Part shown: positions 29,986 through 39,894 of the stretch, one piece after another
How the letters are laid out: every line of letters begins with the position of its first letter
Numbering within the stretch: position 1 is the first letter of the stretch
From: Rhynchopus sp. YZ270_cl-10
Taxonomy: Eukaryota > Euglenozoa > Diplonemea > Diplonemida > Diplonemidae
Reading direction: 5' to 3'
NCBI GenBank assembly: GCA_964035575.1
Contig: OZ037882.1
Coordinates: forward strand, 1,240,001 to 1,304,000
Length of the DNA stretch: 64,000 nt
The notes under the pieces: model-generated
Told to the model about the DNA's origin: nothing
Database searches by the model: none
What the model saw: only the letters and a program-made list of their open reading frames with translations
Program-made: the position numbers and the translations under genes

Positions 29986-32518
29986 ATGAGCCACGGATAT
30001 GAATTTGGTGACATGGACGACGGGGTCAACTGGGAGCACATGGTGCCCGAGGTCAGCCAGCACCACGGCATGCCTGGGCAACGTCCCCGCCCTCGCGTCA
30101 AGACCGAAGAAGAGCTAGCCCTTGAGGAGCTCGAGCAGATGAACCTCAACGGCGGCTTCATCATGACCTTCCCTCTCCCGGAGAACGCAGCGAGACTGCC
30201 GGGTACAGGCTCACGCCCGCGGCCTAGGCCTGAGGATCGGAGGGCGGGTGGTGGTGGTGGGAGGGCCGGTGGCACCGTGCGTTCGTCCTTGGAGGAGGAG
30301 CTGCGGTCGGGGCCAGCACGCAATCCGGTGTCGGGGAGGAGGGTGCGGAGGGCAAGACCTGTGGTGGAAGCTGGGGGGTACTGTCCAGGTATGGGAAAAA
30401 ATGATATTTTTTTTTGGATTTCGATTTTGCAGATTGTCGGAACCCTGGGAGCAAGTTTTGTCCTTCTACTGGTCGGCTTCATCCTAAGCCTGAAGCGCCG
30501 TCTGTACAGGGGAGGGCGCAGGCAAGCGCGACACCGTCAGCAGCACACAGAACAGCAGCAGGTGAAGCAGCAACAACAACAACAACAACAACAACACGAC
30601 AACGCTCGGAGCCACGTCTCCGTGTGGACGAGCTGGTGGCAGCACAGCTCCGAGAGGAGGAGGCCGAGGCTGTGGTATGTGGGGTGGGTTTTTGTTTTTA
30701 TAAGACATGCGTGCATTTCTAGTGAAATTTTTCAGTATCCACGAGTCGTTTTTTCCCTCCCGTGCTCCCCATCTCTCGCACATACATTACATCTTCATCA
30801 GGAAAATTGTCAAATTTTCGTTCATTATTGTGAACAGCGTTTGGTGTTTTTCAAAAAAAAAAAAGTGTGACTGAGTGTGGGGATGCGTTCAAGAATTAAA
30901 CTCTTCCCCCCAAACCCCCTTTCATCTCTAGTTTTCTTTATCCAAACGTCGAGTGGACGCGTAATAATTTTCCAGGACAGGGGGTACCTACCGCTGCCTC
31001 ACACGAATCCAACGAAAAGCCCATCACTCGGAAAGGGGGAAGCAGGGGAGATGAGTGGTTAACACAAAAGTTATTGGTTTTTGTGTGAGCGGGTGAGCTC
31101 GAGGTACATTTTGTTGGACAGCGCTTGCTGGGGATAGGTGATGTGCCATACAGGAGGCGCTTTTTTTGCTTCCTCTCGTATCAGAGGCAATTTCATAGGC
31201 TTCTCCTTCAGCTTCATGTCCGCAATCCCCAACTCTGTGGACATTCGCTATGACGCTCTTTGGTGAGTTTTTTTCACCTTTGTTTAGTGGCTTCTTGTTC
31301 TTCTTCTCAGCTTCCGTATTTTGCATTGAGCTTGGTTTTGTTCTTTTGTAAAATATCTTCCCAGGATCCTGTCGTGCACCTTTTGTTTGCGGGTTTGCGG
31401 GTCGTTGCCGTTCCTTTCTCCAGTTCGCTTCGCACTAAGGATGTTATTGCATAAAGTTGAAGGGAGGCTTTCGACGACCTCAAAGACCAATTCGAGAATT
31501 CTTCTCGTCCGTGACCGAACTTCTGTGTCCACCCCTTTGTTCGCGGCATCTGTGCAGGTCTGGCACTCCTCACTTGCCGCAGACTTTTTTTTTGAAGCAA
31601 GTTTCATATTTTTTCTTCAGCATCATCAGCATTCTTCAGGATCGTGCCTCCAAACACATTTTTCGGATACAAATTTGTGCTGCATTAAGTGCAGCCTTAT
31701 GCAGACGGCATGCCGAGAGCCTAAACCTTGTGGCAACAAGATTTCAAACCAACTCTATCCCAGCTCGACATCGAAGCAACGCAGGCCGGAAAACGCGTTT
31801 AGTGTCTTTCTATTGCAGTAAGATTTCAAAACTCTGGGGATGGTTTTTTAGTTGTTTACCCCAATGTATTATATTTTTGACACCTCCAACGTCACCACTC
31901 ACCACACAGGAACTCCTCCACGTCACCGAAGCCGACGTGCCGCTTGCACTGCGGAGTGCAGACCCCCCATCGCCAGCAGCGCACACACCACCCCCAGCTG
32001 CAGCACGCTCGCCCAGCCTCCCACCTCTCCCACCCATCCACACATCACCACCACCACCACGCACTGCACCACACACAGCCACACCACCACACCCCTCTAC
32101 TGCTTTGGGCTTCGCAGCAGCACCGTTCGCTACGTCATACACAGGGACACAGGCAGCACAGCATGGTACCATACGCACCGCCACCGCCACTCAGGGTGGA
32201 GGCAGTGGAGGTGGTGCTGGAGGCGACGGCTGGGAGCTGTCTGACTTCAGCTACGAGAACCTGCTGTCCCTTGGGAGCATGGCGGTGTGCACAGGGCTGG
32301 GGCGTGCGCAGCTTGCGGCGTACAAGGCGGTCCCCTTTGCAGGGGCGGAGGAGGACTGCAGCATCTGTCTGTGCCCGCTGGAGGCTGGCGAGGCCTCGTT
32401 GGAGATCATCTGCAGCCATGTGTTCCACCACAGCTGCATCACCACCTGGCTTGCTAAGGCGAACAGATGCCCGGTCTGTCGATTCGAAATACCCCGCAAG
32501 GAGAAGCTCAAGGCTTAG
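29986..32518 (+). CDS. RING-H2 zinc-finger protein (probable E3 ubiquitin ligase), three exons
   Basis: Exons 29986-30388, 30433-30674 and 31910-32518 join in frame, 417 aa. Intron 1 is only 44 nt (GTATGG...TTTTGCAG); intron 2 is 1235 nt (GTATGT...CACACAG). I chose ATG 29986 because the upstream open frame lacks similarity. Residues 1-350 are disordered: Gly/Arg-rich, a poly-Thr run coded by (ACA)n at 30563-30597, then Pro/His-rich. The C-terminus has a RING-H2 domain CSICLCPLEAG ... CSHVFHHSCITTWL ... CPVC, giving C3H2C3 spacing (C-x2-C-x14-C-x-H-x2-H-x2-C-x10-C-x2-C) with a hydrophobic Ile and Trp at the usual E2-binding places. RING-H2 proteins bring E2-ubiquitin to substrates; this layout is common for E3s with a disordered substrate arm. 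No TM segment, so probably soluble. Confidence 0.88.
30563..30597 (+). repeat. (ACA)n run coding poly-Thr in the RING protein
   Basis: Eight near-perfect triplets code consecutive Thr residues in a disordered region. Confidence 0.85.
30865..30975 (+). repeat. 111-bp dispersed repeat, copy 2 (in RING intron 2)
   Basis: gtgtgactgagtgtggggat ... gcgtaataattttccag. It ends in a potential 3' splice site cag. Confidence 0.92.
31270..31830 (-). pseudogene. Decayed coding-like stretch in RING intron 2, unknown family
   Basis: Minus-strand frames are Lys/Arg/Glu-rich and protein-like over about 100 codons (31284-31607) with more coding-like sequence on either side, but no complete gene. It lies antisense inside an intron. 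Family not recognised; it could be an old element or a processed gene. Confidence 0.35.
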
Positions 32519-32530
32519 CACATAGAGCCA

Positions 32531-32965
32531 CCGATAGCACACAGACAGACCTTATGGTGGTGTTCCAACCCTAGGAGTGTATCTTCCCTATCAGCTTTGT
32601 ACCTTTGGATGAAATATGAAACAGGTCAACCGAGCGATAGCACACAGACTTGATCTGGTGCAAGCCCGCAGGAGTATCTGCCCTATCAGCTTTTGACGGT
32701 AGTGTAGTGGACTACCGTGGCTGTAACGGGTAACGGGGAATTAGGGTTCGATTCCGGAGAGGGAGCCTGAGAAACGGCTACCACATCTAAGGATGGCAGC
32801 AGGCGCGCAAATTGCCCAATAGCAACACTGCTGAGGCAGCGAAGAGAAATAGTAACTTCTGGCACTACGTGTTATGGAGCTTGCAATGGATGATATCTAA
32901 ACCTATCAATGAGTATCGATTGGTGGACAAAGTCTGGTGGCTATCACACCGCTAATTACTCAATA
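32531..32965 (+). pseudogene. SSU (18S) rRNA gene fragment, degraded
   Basis: 32623-32940 follows the conserved 5' third of SSU rRNA: tgtaacgggtaacggggaat, tagggttcgattccggagag, ggagcctgagaaacggctac, catctaaggatggcagcagg, cgcgcaaattgcccaat, then gaggcagcgaagagaaatag and ggacaaagtctggtg. After that the normally invariant 530-loop sequence is badly altered (ggctatcacaccgctaatta). 32531-32598 is a second, diverged copy of the part at 32634-32695. So this is a rearranged pseudogene fragment, not a working rRNA. It starts 12 nt after the RING stop codon, in sense, so it may form the RING 3' UTR. Confidence 0.92.
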
Positions 32966-34168
32966 GCAGGATGTAGGGAAGTCTCTGCAGCATTTAAAAA
33001 AAAACCTCCCCTCAGCATCCTCCACAGTGGAGGGTTTCTTGGTACCTCAAAGCAAAAATCGGGTTTATGTTGTATGCACCTTGACCCTGGCAACTGCCTC
33101 TGACCCTTTGACCATGTTTTTTTCTTGATTTTTTCTTCTTATTTTTTGTTTTTGCCTGCATCCATTGCGGTGTTTGGAAAATTCAAAAAAAAATACCTCG
33201 CTTTCTTTTGGTGGCTGCTTAAGTTTCCATCTTTGCAACAACAATACCTTGAAATAACAACAATGATTAGAGTTTTGTGGCACTTCCCTCCTTTTTCTCT
33301 GATATTTTCCATAAGCTCGATGCGTTTCTCAACTACTCTTTCCCCCCCGATTCTTCTTCTTCGATGTGTATGTGTGTGCGCACAGGGAAGGAGAGGCATA
33401 CCAATGATGTCTCGCCTTTGGTAAGGCTGACCTGTACCGTGGCAAACTACCATAGTCGGAATAAATTAAGTTTTTCCCATATCACGCGTATGACGTGGGT
33501 AGCGTACCAACTAAACAGAAGATGAAGGGGGTTTTTATTATTTTCTCCAAATCTGAGAGACATCACAGTAGAGCATGTATCCTTTCTTTACAAAGCTTTC
33601 TCTTTTTCTCTCTTTTTTTTTGCGAGCCTATTGCATGACTGGGTTGTTATGTCTTTAATATGTCTGTCCGTTTCCGTTCCGTAGTTTCGTTTTTTTTTTG
33701 CGTTTTTTTTGAAGGTGCTAACCAAAGAGGCTTAGGTTAGAACCAAGACTTAGAACGAAGAGAAAAAAAGCTTCAACCCCCGCCCATATTTTATCACTGG
33801 AAAGTGTCCGACAGGAGTCTGAAAGACTGCCCTGTGGTATTCGCTGGGGCTTTTTAGTAAAGTTTTGCTCACATGCAGAAAGTGTCACGTCGTTTATTCA
33901 CCCAACCGTGCTCCGCAACACCCCTATGAGGTTCCCCAACAGGTGAGATAGTATGTGTCAATGCATCAAACAACTAAAGGGTGACGTCAAGTTGACACTC
34001 TTTTTAGTCCCCCCTCGCCGGGGGAGGGGTACCAAAGTTTTTTGGGAAATTCGCAAATTAATAAAAACACTCCCTCCCTCCTCCCTCCCTCCTCCCCCCT
34101 TTACACACACCTCACACAGCACGCCCCTCCGCACTCCCCTCCTCTCACACAATTCCCACATAACACAT
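32966..34168. other. Intergenic region without a recognisable gene
   Basis: T-rich; a hairpin-family relic at 33712-33741; pyrimidine-rich leader before the next start. Confidence 0.6.
33712..33741 (+). ncRNA. Hairpin-family element, copy 7 (degenerate)
   Basis: gaaggtgctaaccaaagagg then cttaggttag. The 3' arm is kept; the 5' arm is altered. Confidence 0.45.
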
Positions 34169-34795
34169 ATGGGCTGTGCCAACTCGTCCCCCAAGAAGGG
34201 GAAGCCGAAGGTCCAGAAGAAGACACAAAAGCCACCACCAGCGAAGCCCGCCACCACCACCACCACCGCGTCTAAGGCAGGCACGACGACCACGGCCACG
34301 ACCGCAAAGGGGCAAGCAAACGGCCGCAGCCCGCTTCCTGCTATAGAAACCACGAAGGTGCAGAGCAGCTACGAGGCCACGTCGCCTTCGCCGTCGCCAT
34401 CTCGGCGTGGGGTGGCATTCAGCGGGCGTGGAGAGTTTACCGATGTGAACAACTCATTCGATCGAGAAATGTCCTTCGACCCAGAAATGCACAACTCCGC
34501 AACAGCAAGCCTCGAACACATGCCGCCACGTGTCGTAGAAAAACGCCCCACACCACGGCACACACGGCTAAAAAAGCAACGAAGCGAGGCAGAAGCGCTG
34601 ATCGCAAGCGGCAGTACAGAGGCCCCCATGTCCAGTTCAGAGTTCTTAGGGTTTTATAGAGTCGCGCATGCCAACAACTGGAGCCTCGACAAGCAAATAG
34701 ACAGCACAGAGGAAGAGGGGCTCAATGGGAAGACTGACAACACTGCTACCACAGTTGCCGATGGCAGTCCCCTCAAGGAGCTTCCTTCAGCGTGA
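34169..34795 (+). CDS. Small disordered protein with predicted N-myristoyl/palmitoyl anchor
   Basis: Single exon, 208 aa. ATG 34169 gives MGCANSSPKKGK: Gly2 for N-myristoylation, Cys3 for palmitoylation, Ser6 and a following Lys cluster, the dual-acylation plan seen in Src-family kinases and small flagellar or plasma-membrane proteins. The rest is low-complexity: a basic Lys/Pro run, Thr/Ala repeats (34240-34310), Ser/Pro repeats, and an acidic C-terminus. A short ordered patch SSEFLGFYRVAHANNWSLDKQI (34630-34690) may be a helix. No catalytic domain. Probably a membrane-bound adaptor or scaffold; the family is not recognised. Confidence 0.75.
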   Translation: MGCANSSPKKGKPKVQKKTQKPPPAKPATTTTTASKAGTTTTATTAKGQANGRSPLPAIETTKVQSSYEATSPSPSPSRRGVAFSGRGEFTDVNNSFDREMSFDPEMHNSATASLEHMPPRVVEKRPTPRHTRLKKQRSEAEALIASGSTEAPMSSSEFLGFYRVAHANNWSLDKQIDSTEEEGLNGKTDNTATTVADGSPLKELPSA

Positions 34796-35016
34796 AAAAG
34801 AGAGAAAAAAAAACTGACCCAATTCGGCTAAGTCATATTGTTGGCTGGGTGGGGGTGAAGTCATCGAGAGCGAGGAAGAGATGCTCAGAGTTCTTTGCCC
34901 TGTCGTCCGGTGGTGGAGGGTGAGGCGTTTTGCACTTTCAACTTCTCGTTCAAGTGTGAAAAAATATGGAGACCTGTCTGAGAAGAGAAGAACTACAGTT
35001 ACAGTTGGAGGGATGA

Positions 35017-35080
35017 CACAACTGTGGCAACACAACCGAGGCAACTACACTACTCCAAAACAATTTTTCAAAAAAAAAAA
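35017..35080 (+). repeat. T-family repeat copy
   Basis: acacaactgtggcaacacaa then ccgaggcaactacactactc and caatttttcaaaaaaaa. Confidence 0.9.
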
Positions 35081-35544
35081 AAGAATATGCGGAGCTCCTC
35101 GGGAGTCTACACTAGACGCAGTTCCCCAGTTCCAAAATGCGTTGATTGGCCTGTTGATCGGAGCTCTGCTCACGCCGGCTCGCACTAAAATATGGGCATT
35201 AAAAAGTAATGTGTCACTGTAGGGTGTCTCACCAATATTTTCAATTCGCCCATTATTTTTGTCGAAAAAAATTTCCCCCATATTTTGGGTTTTTGCCCAA
35301 GGCGTGCGGGTATGAAGTGTGGGTAGGGGGTGTGTCACGACCTGAGTAAATGACTTGACTTGTGGTTCCACCGTTTCACGCTAACTGTGAAAACTACAAA
35401 CATTTACTTTACTGTCTTTGTATGAGGTTTGTGGGTGGGGTGGGTGGGGATATGTGGTTCACTCATTATGGGTAGGTGTACTGTAGAGAAGCGTAATAAC
35501 GAACAAGCGGGGGGGGAAGGGAAAGAAAAAAAATAGTGGTGTTC

Positions 35545-35595
35545 ATCTTCGGGTGTCTACACTAATACAAAAAAACCAAGTTTTAAAAAAAAAGA
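35545..35595 (+). repeat. T-family repeat copy
   Basis: ttcgggtgtctacactaata then aaccaagttttaaaaaa. Confidence 0.7.
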
Positions 35596-35737
35596 AAAAC
35601 GAAGATAATATGTAATTGGTGTGGCTAATGCAGCGGTTCTGAGGGCTGTCCAAGAGCGGGTCAGCCACACCATGTAAGCGAACAAAAAAAAAAAACCAAA
35701 AAAACTAAAAATAAAAAAAGTGGACCATGCCTCTCGT

Positions 35738-35776
35738 GGGGTGTCTACACAAATCATAAATTGTTTTCAAAAAAAT
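35738..35776 (+). repeat. T-family repeat copy
   Basis: ggggtgtctacacaaatcat then aaattgttttcaaaaaaa. Confidence 0.65.
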
Positions 35777-35999
35777 GGGGGTTGACCGATGTGTTGCTAA
35801 TTCACCGGGCACCCGTTTCTGCCAAAGAGGAGATGAATTACCATCTTTTTGTGGATATTTGTTTAAGCTCACAACTCTTCAACGGAAGGTGGGCCGGCTG
35901 ATGATCAGTTGTGTGCCCCCGCCCCCACACTACGGTACGGGTACGTCTTTACTTCGGTTTCCTTTTTACATCTTCTGTTGTTGAATTTCCGCCGCAGGA

Positions 36000-36765
36000 T
36001 GCTTTTTGTGCTTTCATCCGGATGGCTGGCAGCGTATGTGGGTCAGTCGTATGAGGGGGTGCCTGCGTCAATAACTTCACTTTGTTTTTTGATGTGCCCT
36101 ATTGATTCTGTGTAGCATGACCATGCAGTCTACCAACACCGTTTCTACCAGGAGGAGATGAGGGTAGTACAGTTTACTAATACAGGTTTAATCCACCTGT
36201 TTTAAACACCCTGTATTAAACCTGCCAACACTGGGCCTTTGAGGATATCCGGGGCTGGCATCGTACAGTGGGTCAGTCGGAGGGTGCCTGCATCAACAAC
36301 TTCACTTTGTTTTTTGATGTCCTTTTTGATGCTGTGTGTGTGTGTAGCATGTCGTCTGTGGGTCACCCCTTGTGTACTTTTCTTTTCTTTGTGCCTGCGT
36401 CCGAGGTGAGGCGTTTTGTTTGCATTTTCAACATTTTCTTTCTCGTCGCTGTTAAACAAAACCATTGTGACACAATGCTTGGTTGTAAATTGGATAGCAA
36501 ACGGTCCACCGCAATACCCTGGCTTGGAATTGAAGTGTTACCAAGCCACGATGTGAGATGGCGACGAAGTTGTGTGGGTGAAGGTGTGGGGTCACACTCC
36601 TCATGGACTGTGTGACGTTGGACATACATTCCTCCAACGTATGTCCCCCATCGTACGCTTGCACCACATGCCGACAAATTGCCGGTTCAGGCTTTATCCG
36701 GATAGCTGGCATCGTACAGTGGCCAGTCGTAGGAGGAGGTGCCTGCATCAATGACTACCATTTTT
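36000..36765 (+). repeat. Repeat I cluster, three copies
   Basis: Copies near 36005-36100, 36245-36330 and 36688-36765 share atccgg..ggctggcatcgta, gtgggtcagtcg, aggtgcctgcatcaa and, in two of them, cttcactttgttttttgatg. Spacings are irregular, so these are dispersed copies rather than a satellite. Confidence 0.8.
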
Positions 36766-36959
36766 TTATGTGAGAACATACTTCCCTGACTTCCTCTTAG
36801 AGTGTGGATGCCTTTTTTGTACATACCCATCGGTTATTCGTTCGATTTCAAAAAAAAATGAATCAGAAAAGAACATGAAAGAAAACTCACTCCTCCTCTC
36901 CCACCATTTTATTCAGTCCATTGTCCATCCTTCGCATTATCCTGATTTACAAAATCCAC

Positions 36960-37262
36960 AGTGTTTCTCGTGACGGGCGCTTTTGATGCTTCTTTATGCT
37001 CTTCCTACCCGGGCGCTGGCGCAAAGAATCCTTTCTCTTCACAGCTATTTAGCATCTCCAGGTGTTCTTGCAAGGTTATGCCGTGGGAATTCGTCGTTTG
37101 GGGGGTCTGTCGCATACTCGGTGTGGTGTGTCACCTCCAGTTGAGCCTGCCTCTCTGCAGGCTTTTGTATTGTAGGATGCATTCGAACAACTTGCACCAA
37201 AACTCGCAAATAAACAATTCACCTTTCGCCATATTCTATACAAGGATTGCTCCACCCCCACC
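36960..37262 (-). pseudogene. Decayed coding-like stretch, unknown family
   Basis: Minus-strand pieces such as GELFICEFWCKLFECILQ look protein-like but are not an intact gene. It lies directly before a MITE and the PfkB gene. Confidence 0.3.
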
Positions 37263-37265
37263 CCA

Positions 37266-37343
37266 GTGTTCTAAATAACGTTATCTACCCCCCCACGTTT
37301 TCGTATTAACACCAATCCATACGTATTTTTAGAACGCTGCCCC
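37266..37343. mobile_element. MITE-like element, TIR CAGTGTTCTAAA, copy 2
   Basis: cagtgttctaaataacgt at the left pairs with acgtatttttagaacgctg at the right. Same family as 26388-26450. Both copies are flanked by C runs. Confidence 0.7.
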
Positions 37344-37417
37344 CCGCCCCCCGCTTGATTTCAAACACAGAACCTCACACAGGGCCACACCACACCCTAC
37401 ACCCTACACCTCCAACC

Positions 37418-38527
37418 ATGCGGCTCTGTGTGGTAGGTGACATCTACCAAGACTTCGTGGCCCTGCAGCTCACAACGTTGCCCACATGGGGTTCGGACCG
37501 CACCGTCGACCGCATTGTGAGCAGCCTTGGCGGCAGCGCTGCGAACACAGCACGCCACGTGTCTGGCGTCTTCGGTACAGAGGTTGAGACCCGCCTCCTC
37601 GGCGCTGTCGGCAGCGACGCAGTCGGCAGCACCGCACTGCGCACCCTGGCAGAAAGCGGGCTGTGCACCTGGACAGAGCAAGACACCCACGCCCAGGTCG
37701 TCCCCGGGGCCACCGGGGCCTGCATTGTGCTGTCTGGTGTGTCCGATCGAGCCTTTGTATCATGCAATGGCCCGAACGATGTGTTCCAGCCTGCACAGTG
37801 CGAAGCAGCGGTGCATGCCATCAACACTGCAGACCACGTGCACATTCATGGGTATTTTAACTGTTCGGGGCTTCAATCGATGGAGTTTCTTGATGTGTTG
37901 AAGGCGGCAAAGCACAAGAACCCACGTCTTAGCATTTCCCTCGACACACAGTTCGACGCGAAGGAAGAGTGGGCAGGCGAGAACCTCAACGGCCTGCTGG
38001 GGATTGCAGAGTTCTTCTTCCCTAACGAGGCTGAATCTGTAGGGGTCCTGCGCGGCATATCCCCCAACGGCAGCACCGCAACTTTCACTGCAGATGCAAA
38101 ACAGCGAGATGTTGATACTACACAGGGCGACAATCCTCCTCAGAACGATAGTAGTGTCACACCCCGTACTCCCGCAGAGGACCTTCCGGAGGGGAGGACC
38201 CGCGAGCCATGCCCCCTAGCCGCCTCTGCCAGCATCGCCTCGGCGTTCCCCTCCCTCTGTGTGGTGCAGAAGCTGGGAGAGGACGGCTGTGCGCTCTTCC
38301 ACAATACTCTAGCCTCGCCGTGCATGGTGGAGACGACGGTACGGACGGTGGTTGACACAACAGGGGCGGGGGACGCGTTTGATGCAGGCTTCCTGGGGCA
38401 CTGGCTTGCCACGGAGCGGGGTGCGAGTTTTGCGGAGTGTGCAGCGAAGGGTAATGCTCTCGGAGGCGTTGCGGTGACCAGGGCAGGGGCGTGCGACCCA
38501 CCACTGAACGCTTCCGATCTCGTGTGA
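37418..38527 (+). CDS. PfkB-family (ribokinase-like) sugar/nucleoside kinase
   Basis: Single exon, 369 aa. ATG 37418 in context aaccATG gives MRLCVVGDIYQDFVAL, the usual first strand of the fold. PfkB signature 1 is SLGGSAANTARHVSGVFG (about residues 34-51). Signature 2 is VDTTGAGDAFDAGFLGHWL (about 311-329), with the catalytic Asp in GAGD and the anion hole. Domains follow ribokinase: substrate lid, then a nucleotide-binding lobe with VVQKLGEDGCALF. Such enzymes phosphorylate ribose, adenosine, fructose or related compounds with ATP; the substrate cannot be assigned. A low-complexity insertion of about 65 residues (about 210-275, Thr/Asp/Pro-rich) sits between strands ahead of LGEDG and is not part of the family core. 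Confidence 0.9.
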   Translation: MRLCVVGDIYQDFVALQLTTLPTWGSDRTVDRIVSSLGGSAANTARHVSGVFGTEVETRLLGAVGSDAVGSTALRTLAESGLCTWTEQDTHAQVVPGATGACIVLSGVSDRAFVSCNGPNDVFQPAQCEAAVHAINTADHVHIHGYFNCSGLQSMEFLDVLKAAKHKNPRLSISLDTQFDAKEEWAGENLNGLLGIAEFFFPNEAESVGVLRGISPNGSTATFTADAKQRDVDTTQGDNPPQNDSSVTPRTPAEDLPEGRTREPCPLAASASIASAFPSLCVVQKLGEDGCALFHNTLASPCMVETTVRTVVDTTGAGDAFDAGFLGHWLATERGASFAECAAKGNALGGVAVTRAGACDPPLNASDLV

Positions 38528-39175
38528 TGTGCGGGCAGCGGGGGTGGGGGAGGTATGCCTATGGAAGGTCGTTCTTGAGGGCAATTCTTGCGCAGAATAT
38601 GGCCTCTTGGTATGGGGTGTGTTATGTTTTGGAAAGGTGTGTCAAAAGCCAGGAGGAGATGGGTTATGACATAATATGTGGTAAAAAAGGAGTAATCACT
38701 GATCAAGAAAAAAGAAGGTTCAGAACTTCAGAACAAAACGTTAGAAATTATTTTAGACAAAAACGCAAGGAATACCCTTTTCATTTCCCCCCCTTTTTTT
38801 GGTACTATCCCAACCACAGTGGTAGTGGGCTATATCCTTTTCAAGCATTTGCCACCTCAACACTGCTGTTGCACACTGCCTGATCACACAGGTGTGTGAC
38901 TGAGTGTGGGGATGCGTTCAAGAATTAAACTCTTCCCCCCAAACCCCTTTTCATCTCTAGTTTTCTTTATTCCAAACGTCGAGTGGACGCGTAATAATTT
39001 CTCAGGTCATGTTCAAGATATGCAACACAATCATCACAGCTAAACCTCCACAGAACGGTTCTGCGCTTCTACCCCCCCTCACTCTACCATGGCAGCCTAC
39101 ACACTACACACAAACCTCTCAACACGAAACCCTCTCGAACGTTTTCTTTCTTTTGTATCTTTGACGACAACAACC
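38528..39175. other. Intergenic region with repeats G and 111-bp copy 3
   Basis: Repeat G fragment at 38577-38613, 111-bp repeat at 38892-39005, then from about 39113 the leader shared by the whole Ubl-ankyrin array. Confidence 0.8.
38892..39005 (+). repeat. 111-bp dispersed repeat, copy 3
   Basis: Preceded by cacacag and ending in aatttctcag, so it is neatly bounded like an intron (cag|gtgtgtg ... tctcag|gtc). Confidence 0.9.
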
Positions 39176-39894
39176 ATGGCAGACTACATGACGATGTTCG
39201 TGCTGATGCCCGATGGCGAGCGTCTCCCCATTGAGGTCGACCCCTACGGCACTGTCGATGGCATCTATGCCAGCACCTCCAGGGCGCTGGGCATGGAGCC
39301 CACGCGTCAGGCCTTTGTACTGCGCTACCAAGGGGACGAGCTGGACCGGGGGGAGGAGCTGAGCAGCCTCACGTTCACGCATGGGTCTGAGGTGGAGCTG
39401 GTGCGTGACGAAGGAGGAGGCCCTGCGGTTGCTGAAGGAGATGAAGGCTGCGAAACATGCTTCGGCTGTCACACACGAACGCCTCTGCCACCACGCAGAA
39501 ACAGGGGCACGCAAGTCAGCTGCGTCACGGCAGCACGCAGAGATCTTTGTGCTGTACCTCGATGCAGGTGCGGAGCCCTCTTCAGATGTGACGACCTGTG
39601 CCGCAAAGCGAGGGAACCACTTGGCCATAGCAGAGCTTGCGGCCCGTGGAGTGAAGCCTGTGCAACAAGCGTTGTTGGAGTTGTCGCGATGCAAGCGTGT
39701 GATCAATGGTGGGTCGCGTGTGAAGTGCTTGCGGGTGTTGGTGGAGCAGGGTGGGCTGAAGGTCACGAAGGAGGTGTTGCAACAGTTTACGACCCTGCCC
39801 GATGGAGTGCTGTGAGTACATACTAGCGGCACACCCGCACCTCTCCCCAAGGGTGCAGGCGGTGAAGAAGGATGGGTGCTGTGTGGTGTGTTAA
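39176..39894 (+). pseudogene. Ubl-ankyrin-CaaX array, copy 1 (type A, frameshifted)
   Basis: Nearly identical in DNA to copy 3 (42182-42916). The ubiquitin-like head (MADYMTMFVLMPDGERL to SEVELVR) is intact. An 8-nt deletion just after it (about 39411) and a 2-nt deletion near 39805 put the ankyrin part and the VQAVKKDGCCVVC tail in other frames. As read, the product is a Ubl domain with a missense tail ending at 39826. It could be a recent pseudogene or, less likely, a free Ubl protein. The 5' flank homology with the other copies begins at about 39113. Confidence 0.85.

Larger units (their letters stand above)
34796..37417. other. Repeat-rich intergenic region
   Basis: No gene recognised. 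It holds T-family copies (35017-35080, 35545-35595, 35738-35776), three tandemly spaced copies of repeat I (36000-36765), a decayed stretch (36960-37262) and a MITE (37266-37343). Confidence 0.7.
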
